Source: Mesorhizobium sp. WSM3862 | GTDB lineage: Bacteria; Pseudomonadota; Alphaproteobacteria; Rhizobiales; Rhizobiaceae | Reading direction: 5' to 3' | NCBI RefSeq assembly: GCF_002294985.1 | Contig: NZ_NSGE01000003.1 | Coordinates: forward strand, 310,001 to 374,000 | Length of the DNA: 64,000 nucleotides | Shown here: positions 30,729 through 40,000 of the stretch, in pieces | Layout: every line of letters begins with the position of its first letter | Position numbering within the stretch: position 1 is the stretch's first letter | Made by a program: the position numbers and the translations under genes | The notes under the pieces: model-generated | What the model saw: only the letters and a program-made list of their open reading frames with translations | Told to the model about the DNA's origin: nothing | Databases searched by the model: none

Positions 30729-32765
30729 CTAACCGATCTGTCCAGCCGCTTTCGGCACCGCCCGCTGGGGCGCGCCGCCAATGCCTTGCCCTGCCCGGTT
30801 GAGCCCGGCCAGGATCGCGAGGGCCGCGGCCTTGTCCTGGTCCCGTATGGCGGCCACCAGCGCCGGCAGCGCGGCCTCGATCCTCGGCCACTCCACGACC
30901 TCGGTCCTCAGGCCGAAGATCTTGGCGATGTCGAGCTTGACGACCTCCTCGCCTTCGCCATGCAGCGCTTCGTGCAGCTTCTCGCCGGGCCTGATGCCGG
31001 TGAAGCGGATCGGAATGTCGGTATAGGGGCTTTTGCCGGCCATGCGGATCATGGTTTCGGCGACTTCGAGGATCGGCACGGGCTTGCCCATGTCGAGCAT
31101 GTAGATGGCGTAGTCGTCCCTGCCCTGGCGCCGCTCGGCATCGGCGGCCGACATGATGACGAGATCGACGGCCTCGGCCACCGTCATGAAATAGCGCGTC
31201 ATGCGCCGGTCGGTGATGGTGACCGGCCCGCCGGCCTCGATCTGCGCTTGGAAGATGGTCGCCACCGAGCCGTTGGAGCCGAAGACGTTGCCGAAGCGCA
31301 CGGCGATGAACTTGGTGCCGGGACGATGCACAGTTGGGGTGCCGGCATGGCGGCCGTTCAGCCCGCCGGCAGGGAAAGGCGACGGCGCGGCGTGCGTTTC
31401 ATGCAGCGAGGAGACGATCTGCTCGGCCGCGCGCTTGGTGACGCCAAGCACCGAGCTCGGGTCGACGGCCTTGTCGCTGGAAATCAGCAGGAACTGCGGC
31501 ACCCCGCATTCGGCCGCGACCTCGGCGCAGGCGAGCGTGCCGAAGACATTGGTCTCGATCGCCGCTTCCCAGTTCTCTTCCAGCAGCGGCACGTGCTTGA
31601 GCGCCGCGGCGTGAAAGATGATGGCGGGTTTGAAGTCGCTGACAAGGCGCATCATGTGCGGCCGGTCGGTGACATCGACGATGCGGCTGGCCAGCCTGTC
31701 GCGGTCTTTCTCGTCGATGATCTGATCGAGCTGGAAGATGCCGAACTCGGAATTGTCGGCCACCAGCACCGCCTCGGCGCCGAGCTCCAGCGCGCGCTTG
31801 ACCAGCACACGGCCGATGGAGCCGGCCCCGCCGGTGACCAGCACGCGCTTGCCGCCGACGAAGGCGCCGATGCGCGCGATGTCGGTGGCGACCGCCGAAC
31901 GGCGCATGATGGTTTCCATCTCGACGGCATCGAGAACCAGCTTGCCGCCCTGCCCCAGTTCCGAAAGACCGGAGAACTGGACGACGGCGATGCCGCTGTG
32001 GCGGGCGACGCGCACCAGCTCGGCATAGTCCTCGATCTCGCGCTCGACCCCCTTGCCGAAGATCAGGAGGTCGAGGTTTTCCGTGCCCTTGACATACTCT
32101 TCCAGCACCTCGACCAGACGCGGCCGCAGCGCCACGACCGGAACGCCCTGGATCTGCGTGCCGAGCGGCGCGTCGCCTTCCGTGGCCATGATGCCGGCAA
32201 TGGCATATTCGGCCGGCACCGCCGTGCGGGTGAAGCGGACGATCACGTCGGCCTCGCTCAGCCGGCCGATGAACAGCGCCTGCTTGATCGACGCATCGCC
32301 GGCGGCGCGGCGCAGGATGCGCCAGGACGCACCGTCGCGCAGGAAACGATAGTAGAGCCTGGGTGCCGAAATGATGGTGAAGGAGACCAGGAAGAAGACG
32401 ATGAACTGGCGCTCGTTGAGACCGGCGACCGGCTGGAAAAAGGAGCGGTAGGCAATCGAGGCCAGATAGAGAACCACCGTCAGGCTGCCGCAGCCCTTCA
32501 GGATGTTGAAGAAGTCGGGCGTTGAGGCAAAGCGCCAGACGGTGCTGTAGAGGCCGCAGGTGCGAAACAGGAGATGGGCGAGGAGCACGATCAGCGCCCA
32601 GCAAGCCAGCCCGCCGGAGGAGAACGCATCGAAGGAAAGCCGCGACTGCGAGAGCGTGAGGCTGAGCGCCACCGCGATCAGGACCATGACGAGGTCCTGG
32701 ACCATGATGATGGCGCGCCGCATCTTCGGTCGGAGGCCCGATACGGCTTCTACATAGGCGGTCAT
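30729..32765 (-). CDS. Membrane-bound nucleotide-sugar 4,6-dehydratase (PglF/WbpM/CapD type)
   Basis: 678-residue protein. Four hydrophobic segments (residues about 15-130) anchor it in the membrane. A CoA-binding-like linker is followed by an extended SDR domain with VLVTGGAGSIGRVLVKRAL near 305-322 and the family's SSDKAVDPSSVLGVTKR active site near 430, which has SDK in place of the usual YxxxK. RYFMTVAEAVDLV and GIRPGEKLHEAL are also conserved. It should turn UDP-GlcNAc into the 4-keto-6-deoxy intermediate used for QuiNAc, bacillosamine or FucNAc. An extra Gly/Pro-rich stretch (PFPAGGLNGRHAGTPTVHRP) is inserted before the FGNVFGSNGS motif. Low-GC DNA begins just upstream. Confidence 0.92.
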   Translation of the reverse strand: MTAYVEAVSGLRPKMRRAIIMVQDLVMVLIAVALSLTLSQSRLSFDAFSSGGLACWALIVLLAHLLFRTCGLYSTVWRFASTPDFFNILKGCGSLTVVLYLASIAYRSFFQPVAGLNERQFIVFFLVSFTIISAPRLYYRFLRDGASWRILRRAAGDASIKQALFIGRLSEADVIVRFTRTAVPAEYAIAGIMATEGDAPLGTQIQGVPVVALRPRLVEVLEEYVKGTENLDLLIFGKGVEREIEDYAELVRVARHSGIAVVQFSGLSELGQGGKLVLDAVEMETIMRRSAVATDIARIGAFVGGKRVLVTGGAGSIGRVLVKRALELGAEAVLVADNSEFGIFQLDQIIDEKDRDRLASRIVDVTDRPHMMRLVSDFKPAIIFHAAALKHVPLLEENWEAAIETNVFGTLACAEVAAECGVPQFLLISSDKAVDPSSVLGVTKRAAEQIVSSLHETHAAPSPFPAGGLNGRHAGTPTVHRPGTKFIAVRFGNVFGSNGSVATIFQAQIEAGGPVTITDRRMTRYFMTVAEAVDLVIMSAADAERRQGRDDYAIYMLDMGKPVPILEVAETMIRMAGKSPYTDIPIRFTGIRPGEKLHEALHGEGEEVVKLDIAKIFGLRTEVVEWPRIEAALPALVAAIRDQDKAAALAILAGLNRAGQGIGGAPQRAVPKAAGQIG

Positions 32766-32899
32766 TGGGTAGTACTGAACTCCAGGCGCGGGAATACTAT
32801 CAGAGCGGCGCGGGACAGAACACCGTCCCTCGCCACTCCAGATTGCAAATCCCCAACCCCGTCACCGGTTATGGCATTAGCGCGGAGTTGGGGGGAGAG

Positions 32900-32922
32900 C
32901 TAGGGGTTTTTTTCCCCTCTAG
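32900..32922. other. Homopolymer-rich hairpin upstream of methyltransferase
   Basis: The sequence CTAGGGG, seven T, then CCCCTCTAG can form a short stem with a T-only loop. A run of six G lies just before it. It sits in the 254-base gap between the dehydratase start and the methyltransferase start. The T run is in the loop and not after the stem, so it does not look like an intrinsic terminator. Function unknown. Confidence 0.35.
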
Positions 32923-33019
32923 TTTAGTTAGGGGCTTTACGGCGTTCCACCTTGCGCGGCAGAGTGCAAAGACGCATTCAGATCCCGTTCCGTCTCACAG
33001 TGACCACCAGGGAGAGCCC

Positions 33020-33745
33020 GTGATTAATTGGATCAACAAATCGTCTTTTGAAATTGACGGCTATCGGATCACTCTCGATTGGGCTGCCGGTGGGAGCAAG
33101 CGTGCATCCTCGGAACGCAACTTTACGATGATGAAAGGCCGCGATTTTATCGATCACTACACTGCTCTCGAAAATACCGGCATTGAGAAGGTGCTTGAAG
33201 TTGGAGTGTATCAAGGCGGATCTGTTGTCTTTTTGGATAGGCTATTGCGACCGAAAAAGCTATCCGCGATCGAACTGTCACAAGAGGCAGTCCCTGCACT
33301 CGATACGTATGTTCAGAACTCAGGCGGCCGCGTGAATATATACTACGGCACCTCTCAAGATGAATCACTTAAGATCAATAAAATTATAGAGAGCGATTTC
33401 GGTGGGGAGGTAGATTTCGTGGTGGATGATGCTTCACATTGGTACGAGTATTCAAAGTCCACTTTTCATACCGTATTTCCTAGAGTTAAGCCTGGCGGTT
33501 ACTATTTCATTGAGGATTGGTCTTGGAGCTTCCAACCAGATTTTCAAGCCCCTTCCAACGGTTGGTTCAATCAAAATTCATTGGCAAATCTCGCGATTGA
33601 CCTCATGGAGGACATGGTTAATTCGGACGGGATTGAGAGCATCGAGATTTCACGCCAGGTAATAAAGGTGAAGCGCAGTAATGCGCCCGGCAGATCGCCG
33701 TTTGCGACCACCGCACGCCGATCGCGCCAGATGAACCTGCTCTAA
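33020..33745 (+). CDS. Class I SAM-dependent methyltransferase (CmcI-like)
   Basis: About 241 residues. The SAM-binding motif LEVGVYQGGSVVFLDRL is followed by an acidic AIELS turn. VDFVVDDASHWYEYSKSTF and KPGGYYFIEDWSWSF resemble the CmcI/rhamnosyl-O-methyltransferase group, where Asp and His bind a metal. It could add a terminal methyl cap or modify a sugar of the O-antigen. GTG 33020 is chosen because GGAGAG lies just before it; a longer in-frame reading to 32765 is possible but has no recognisable sequence. Its base composition is clearly more AT-rich than the glg genes. Its stop overlaps that of the convergent epimerase gene. Confidence 0.78.
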   Translation: MINWINKSSFEIDGYRITLDWAAGGSKRASSERNFTMMKGRDFIDHYTALENTGIEKVLEVGVYQGGSVVFLDRLLRPKKLSAIELSQEAVPALDTYVQNSGGRVNIYYGTSQDESLKINKIIESDFGGEVDFVVDDASHWYEYSKSTFHTVFPRVKPGGYYFIEDWSWSFQPDFQAPSNGWFNQNSLANLAIDLMEDMVNSDGIESIEISRQVIKVKRSNAPGRSPFATTARRSRQMNLL

Positions 33746-34710
33746 TCATTCTGTTCCGACACCCAAATCGCGAATCTCTGTAAGCCCTTGTCGAAGCTTA
33801 CTTTTGGTCTCCAATTTAGAACTTGGCTTGCTTTTGCTATGCTCAACACGCTAACGGCCACGTCAAAGGCTCGGCCCGGCATGTAGATTCGTCTTGCGGA
33901 CTGACCAGTTGCCGCCTCTATTGCATCAAGCACTTCGTTTAAGCTGTGCCCTTGGCCGGAGCCGATATTAAAAACTCGCTCTCCGCCAGTATCACCAATC
34001 GCAGCCAGGAGTGCGCTTACTACGTCGTCTATATAAATGTAGTCGCGGACAACTGAGCCGTCACCCCAAATCTCAACAACCTCTCCTCGCAAAACCTTTC
34101 GGAGAAACACTGCGATGGCGCCTTGACTAGCATTAAGACGCTGCCCGTCCCCGTAAGGATTGGCCAAGCGTAGAACTGTGTAATCCAAGCCGTGGAGGAC
34201 ATGGAACAGGTGCAGGTACTTCTCTATTGTGAGTTTCGTAATACCGTACGGAACTATGGGGTCTGTCGGGTGCGTTTCTAATATAGGGATTTGCTGCGGT
34301 ACGCCATACACTGTGCCGCCCGACGAGACAAAGATGATTTTCTTGAGCCCACACTGAACTGCTTGGGTCAGAAGCCGTACAGTGCCAACAACATTGCTTT
34401 CGATGTCGAACATAGGGTCGGAGTTTGACGATTTTGGCAAAGTCGTGGAAATCAAATGGAAGCACAGGTCGCAATCTTGCAATGCGCGAGCAACGTCGGC
34501 ACTATTACTGAAGTCTCCTTCCAAAATTTCAAGATTGGGGTGGGCCAATCGCCTCTCACGTAGGGCGACCCCATGAGGACGATACAGGCAACGCACGGCG
34601 TATCCGCGAGTGAGAAGAGCATCAACTAAATGAGAGCCGATGAATCCACGTCCGCCCAGCACCAGGCATCGTTTGGACATACCTCCTTCGATGCGCCCTT
34701 CGTCACTCAC
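33742..34710 (-). CDS. NAD-dependent epimerase/dehydratase (GalE-like)
   Basis: About 322 residues, extended SDR. Motifs: LVLGGRGFIGSHLVDALL, SSGGTVYG with the catalytic Ser/Thr, YGITK, LRLANPYGDGQ, and IWGDGSVVRDYIYIDDVV, typical of UDP-hexose 4-epimerases. Two starts compete. GTG 34710 has GGAG seven bases upstream; ATG 34680 gives the usual short N-terminus but its AGGAGG is almost touching the ATG. I keep 34710. Last gene of the long rfb-wzm-wzt operon; 12 bases after the upstream glycosyltransferase gene. Substrate is unknown. Confidence 0.82.
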   Translation of the reverse strand: MSDEGRIEGGMSKRCLVLGGRGFIGSHLVDALLTRGYAVRCLYRPHGVALRERRLAHPNLEILEGDFSNSADVARALQDCDLCFHLISTTLPKSSNSDPMFDIESNVVGTVRLLTQAVQCGLKKIIFVSSGGTVYGVPQQIPILETHPTDPIVPYGITKLTIEKYLHLFHVLHGLDYTVLRLANPYGDGQRLNASQGAIAVFLRKVLRGEVVEIWGDGSVVRDYIYIDDVVSALLAAIGDTGGERVFNIGSGQGHSLNEVLDAIEAATGQSARRIYMPGRAFDVAVSVLSIAKASQVLNWRPKVSFDKGLQRFAIWVSEQND

Positions 34711-34722
34711 AAAGCTGCTCCA

Positions 34723-37005
34723 TCAATTGCCAAGTTCATTGTGAAAACCGCTCTCGCCAGAAATCCGCAAAACGTTGCGATAGGTCTCTTCGTATTTGGA
34801 TACCATTCCAGATATCTCGAATTTGGCAGCAGCACTCGGAACCCGGTCCAAAATTTCCCTAAAGGCGTCGTTTTCATTGGCAAGTCGGCATATTATTTCA
34901 CCAAGGGTTGGAATGTGAACTTGCCAATTATTAAGTTCGAACAGGTCGCCGGCAAGCCCCTCGGGAGAATCGAGCATGGACCGAATTTCGCCCACGTCGC
35001 TGGCGAGTACCGGCTTTCCTGACAACAAGCAATCGATCAACACCAGTGGAGCGCTTTCGCCCTTGAAGCGCGACGGCAGCAGGCCGACGTCAGCCATGGC
35101 GAAATAATCTCTGATATTGGAGCGGAACCCAAGAAATTGTACAAACTCGTTACTGTGTTGCAGACGTAACCGATCAGCTTCCGGCCCCTCCCCGATTAGT
35201 AGGAGCTGGATTCGGCGCGCTGAATGGGCATTAGCCCAAACTACTGCTTGAATTGCTTCGTCCCACCCTTTGTCTGGGATCGCCCGCGCGACACAGCACA
35301 ACACGAAATCGTCCGGCGACAGGCCTAGCTCGTCTCGCGATATCGGAGAAATCCGCTTTGGCGGGAGCGCATTGTCTATTCGGCGGAAGCTCTTGTCTCG
35401 GCGAAACTTAGACGGAAAGGGTTTTAAGTTCTTTTCTGCGGTATAGACGACACGATCGATGCGCTGCAGCACGGGCATCAGGGCCTCCAGTTGTTCAGAC
35501 GTCATCATCTCGTACATGCCATGCGTGGTGACGACCTGCCGGATGCCGGGATGGCCAAGCAGCAAAGTGGCCAAGGAGACATCCACCCAGGCATGATGAG
35601 AGTGCACCAGTTCGATGTCCATATCGGTAAAGGCTGCTGCAGCCTGTTCCAACCGGCTCACCTCGAGCACCGGGATAGTTGGCGACAGCATGTCACGAAT
35701 ACCAGGCTCTGTCGGCTGCTCCCGGCAATTGAAAAGGGTTACCGGATAGCCCTTTTGCTTAAGTAGATTGGCCAACATGATCGGGAAGGTTTCTCCGCCG
35801 CCTGCCGTGAGGGCATAGACTGCCATGACAAGGTTGGGGAGCCTTTCAGCTCTCAGGCGCCCGACGCGATCCAAGCTATAGAGCTGCTGAAATTCGTCTA
35901 GCCGATGTGCTCCACGCCAGCTGCACCAATGGCGGTAAAGATGCTGCTCTTGCCTGTCAAAAACGTCGCGTCCCACGCGGTAGTTAGTCGCAATGTATCC
36001 TGCGACGATCTCATGCTCCGAGTAGTATTTGTCATCTTTCTGAGCCTCCACCGAGGTGTTCTTCGGGTGCTGCCGATAATAGTTGGTAGCGTGGGGGCTA
36101 TAAGCCACCAATCCGCCGCGGATGATCGAAAGGTAGAAGATCCAGTCACCGCATAAGCGCAAACTTCGCCAATTCGCGTCGTGGAAGAGTGCCAGTTGGC
36201 CGGGATGTCGAAACAAGGCGGAGCTGACATTGGGGATTATGTTCTTGATCGCCCAACCGCCCAGGACCATGGCATGGGCCGATCGGACAAAGGGTTGCCC
36301 CCAAATGTCGGGACCAAGGTCGCGCAGATATTCCGATATGGTCCAGACCGTCTTGGCGGGCACACCTTTGACGAATTCACTGCGTGCGAACGCCAACATT
36401 ACACCTGGGTTCTGAAAACTGCGGACAAGCTCCTCCAGAAAATTTTCGGAACAGTAGTCGTCGCTTTCGGCTATCCACACCAAGTCCCCTGCCGCCAGTT
36501 CGAGGCCTTTTTTCCATTGGTTGAACACACCGCCTGAGTTTACGGCGTTGAACTCGCAGCGGGTCTTTTCAGGATAGCGGGCTGCAAACTCTTGCAGAAT
36601 TAGGAGGCTCGAATCATCCGAGCAGTCATCCAGCAAAATCACTTCGAAGTTCTGGTAGGTCTGCCGATAGATCGTGTCCAACCGCTCTCGCAAATAGGGA
36701 GCATGATTGTAATTGGGTACGATGATTGACACACGGGGGCGGAAATCCGGCGCAAGGGGAGGCGACTGCCCATAGACGAGGCCGCTCGAAAACTGCTTAT
36801 CGCCTGTAGGCCTGCCAAGCAGGATGTACGCTCGCCGAACAACTCCTCCGAAACCCTCGCGCATGAAGACACCCGTGACGCGACGCACGGCAAGGCGCCA
36901 TGAACCTTGGTAAAAATCCACAGCGGGCCTGACAGCGACAAGCAAGGGTCCTATAAGCAACAAGGCTCGACTTGGGGCCTTCAGCCATTCAATGATACGC
37001 CCCAC
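34723..37005 (-). CDS. Dual-domain glycosyltransferase (GT2 + GT4)
   Basis: 760 residues. A basic helical N-terminus (1-90) is followed by a GT-A domain (about 91-330) starting RVSIIVPNYNHAPYLRERL with metal site AESDDYC. A GT-B family 4 domain follows (about 389-750), starting LPNLVMAVYALTAGGGETF. The GT4 acceptor/nucleotide motif reads GESAPLVLIDCLLSGKP, so the second Glu of the usual EX7E is Asp. The whole GT2-GT4 block is closely paralogous to the last 670 residues of the 1645-aa protein encoded next to it. GTG 37005 has GAGG six bases before it. It likely adds two sugars in a row to the growing surface polysaccharide. Confidence 0.88.
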   Translation of the reverse strand: MGRIIEWLKAPSRALLLIGPLLVAVRPAVDFYQGSWRLAVRRVTGVFMREGFGGVVRRAYILLGRPTGDKQFSSGLVYGQSPPLAPDFRPRVSIIVPNYNHAPYLRERLDTIYRQTYQNFEVILLDDCSDDSSLLILQEFAARYPEKTRCEFNAVNSGGVFNQWKKGLELAAGDLVWIAESDDYCSENFLEELVRSFQNPGVMLAFARSEFVKGVPAKTVWTISEYLRDLGPDIWGQPFVRSAHAMVLGGWAIKNIIPNVSSALFRHPGQLALFHDANWRSLRLCGDWIFYLSIIRGGLVAYSPHATNYYRQHPKNTSVEAQKDDKYYSEHEIVAGYIATNYRVGRDVFDRQEQHLYRHWCSWRGAHRLDEFQQLYSLDRVGRLRAERLPNLVMAVYALTAGGGETFPIMLANLLKQKGYPVTLFNCREQPTEPGIRDMLSPTIPVLEVSRLEQAAAAFTDMDIELVHSHHAWVDVSLATLLLGHPGIRQVVTTHGMYEMMTSEQLEALMPVLQRIDRVVYTAEKNLKPFPSKFRRDKSFRRIDNALPPKRISPISRDELGLSPDDFVLCCVARAIPDKGWDEAIQAVVWANAHSARRIQLLLIGEGPEADRLRLQHSNEFVQFLGFRSNIRDYFAMADVGLLPSRFKGESAPLVLIDCLLSGKPVLASDVGEIRSMLDSPEGLAGDLFELNNWQVHIPTLGEIICRLANENDAFREILDRVPSAAAKFEISGMVSKYEETYRNVLRISGESGFHNELGN

Positions 37006-37050
37006 ACTAATCCTCGTATGTTGACCAGCCTTTCCAATACGCGAAATAAT

Positions 37051-40000
37051 CTATTGGCCGATGGTTCTGTCACCTAGCCTGCCATTGTGGCGGCCGGCTT
37101 CGAAAAGCCGAACGTACTGAGATGCGACAACGTCTATCCGATAGCGATCGGCAAGCGTCTTCACGCACGCCATGGCAGATCGGTATGCCTCACGATCCGA
37201 GGCCAGTCTGGCGATCTCCGCCGCTGCTTTCTCAACAGGAATCTGCCAGTTATCGAGTTCGATAATGGACCCAGCGATCGAGTGCTCGGTCGACAGCATG
37301 TTTCTGATGTCGCCGACATCAGTGGCGATGTAAGGCTTGCCCGCAAATAGACAGTCTACAATGGTCAGAGGGAAGCTCTCAGATTTGAACTTGGACAACA
37401 TGATGCCAATGTCCGAGGCAGCATAATACCCAACGGAATTCTCGCTGAATCCGGCCAAGTACACGAAATCAGGCACGCCACTCCGGCAATATTCGTCATA
37501 GACGCGACCATTGCCGACGAGGACAAGCCGAATATCCCGTCCCGAAATTCCGCGCGCCTTTTCCACCGCAGCGATCGTTTCAGCCCAACCCTTGTCAGGA
37601 ATCGCGCGGCTGACGCAGCAGAGCAAGAATGCTTCTTCCGGGATGTTGAGTTGTTTACGGTCAATAGGCGATATGGCCGGCGGCTCCATACCGTTGGGTA
37701 TCTTTACGAACCTAGGTGAATTGTTCTCATATAGCCCAAGTTTAGAAAAAGGCCCAAGATTTTTGTCGGCGGTATAGACCCAGGTAGTGACCTTCTTGTC
37801 TGCACTACTGAGCTGCTCATGAGTGGCTTCAAATGCTTCTCCATGTTCGATCATGCCATGGAGTGACGCGACATGCGTACGCAATCTGTCAAACACGTCG
37901 GGAACACGTATGGGATACTTCTGCATATGCCATTGGTGGGAATTGAGCGCTTCAATACCGAATTCGTCGATGATCAATCTGACATCTTCAGCTTCAGAAG
38001 TTTCCACGAGCGGCACATCGTTTCGCAACATTCGACGAACGCCGTCCTCGCGCGGGTTCAAGTTGGCGCTAAGGAGAAGGACAGAATGCCCCTGGCGCTT
38101 GAATTCATTTGCCATCCGGATTGGCAATATCTCGGCACCACCCGGATAGAATCCCATAGTGGAGACCATGATATTTGGTAGACGCTTATCGCGAGCGTGG
38201 ATTACTGCACTGTAGTTATACCAGCGTTCAAACTGTTCGACATCTCCCTCAATCATTTCCCGATAAACTGTTTCGTATCCGTTGCGGCAGCGCTCCAGGA
38301 CACTCCACGGTACGTCATACAACGCCGCGACCGCGCGGCTCGCAAGGCCAACCTCGCGATAGAAGCTTTCTTTCCGATAGGTGAGCTCTGCAGTGCTTCC
38401 TTGATAGCGACGGAAAAAGTTGATGGCTTGCGGTGTGAAGGCGATTTTTCCACCACGGAGTACATGCAGATAGAATACCCAGTCTCCTGCGACGCGCATT
38501 GACTTCCAAGAGTCGTCTTCCAGGAGAGGCATGTCGATCGGCCGCCTGAAGATAGTCCCGCTGGCGTTTGGGATTGTATTCTTGATCCCCAATGCCTGCC
38601 TGACCTCGTTGTGGGCCGTTTCCACATAAGGGCCATTCCACTTCGCGGCGCAGTCCAAATCGCTGAGATAGTTAAGGAATCCGTTCTGAATTGGAACCTC
38701 ATGCGCGTCAACGAAGACAGAGTTTCCGTATGCCAACATCACTGCTTCATCATCAAAGCAGCGCACCAGAACTTCGAGGAAACGCTCGTCGCAGAAGTCG
38801 TCACTTTCGGCGATCCAGACCAAATCGCCGACGGCATGTTTGAGGCCCGTAGCCCATTGACGGAAAGGCCCCCCGGAATTCTCATCGTTGAAGATCGTGC
38901 GCGTTATTTCCGGGTACGCGGTAGCATATTCATTCAGGATAGACTTACTCTGGTCGGAAGAACAGTCATCCATCAAGATGACCTCGATGTTCCTATAAGT
39001 CTGGTGATAAATGCTGCTGAGACGGCGACGCAGAAATCGCTCATGATTGTAGTTTGGTACAATGACGGTTACTTTGGGCATGCGCCGGCCGGACTCCAGT
39101 TTGACGAGCGCGCGCGTGGTTTCATTGAGACGGGCAAAGCCTCCCACTTTATCAGGTTCAAGGACGCAACCTGTGCCCCAATTGTTCCAGGCGTTCAAGA
39201 ACAGCAGGCGCCGGTCGGCCGCGTGCAGAGTTCTAGTCATGTCGATGACGGCATCGAGCCATCGACGATAATCGCCCATAGCAAACCGCGTGTACACCAA
39301 TGGGCGCTGTGATCTCTGAGGGGTGTCGTCGTATCCCACGGTTATCCCATGATAAAGCGGATAGGCGGCATCCCGGGCTTTTTCGGCCCGTGCGACACCG
39401 TAAGATGCCGCTACACCGTAAGGAACTGTATCGGTTCCATTCTTGTCTACAGGCGAGAATGCGCCGCTCTTTTCCACTCTTGGCAGACTGAGCATAGCGT
39501 CGAAGAGACCGGCCAACGTCCCCTCATCGCCAAAACTATCGGACCGGCCAATCATGAATGGGTTCGGGATACCTGCATCAACAAGGAGTCCTCGTAGTTC
39601 AGCCAGGTACTCGGCAGAACCGGCGTCTGCAGCCCGGACCACGAGCACAGGGCGCTTTCCGACATGGAATTGTCGACGATCAGCGAGAGCCGGCCTGAGA
39701 GCCTCAACAAGTTGTACTGCCGTAACGTCCGGCGAAAGCTGCACCTGTACGCAGAACCCGATTTCGATGTCGGCATGAGTTAGGAAGTGGTCAATCGGCG
39801 AGGACCGCTTTCCGCGATTCGTAAGATCTAGGTCAAAAACGAAGCTCGCAACCCCGTGGCGCGCAGCCATCTGGGCATGACGTTTTAGCACGTGCCAGTC
39901 AGCGGGAACGTAATAGCCAAGATCGGCGCCGGGCTGTGGAGGATAGGCATGTCCCTTGAAAGCCGGTCGGACGCCCCGCAAGCCGTTCCAATCGGGCGAC

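Noticed and set aside
32765..33019. Longer N-terminus for the methyltransferase (start at 32765)
   Set aside because: The extra 85 residues have no domain features and cross a homopolymer hairpin, while GTG 33020 has a good ribosome site and gives a normal family length.
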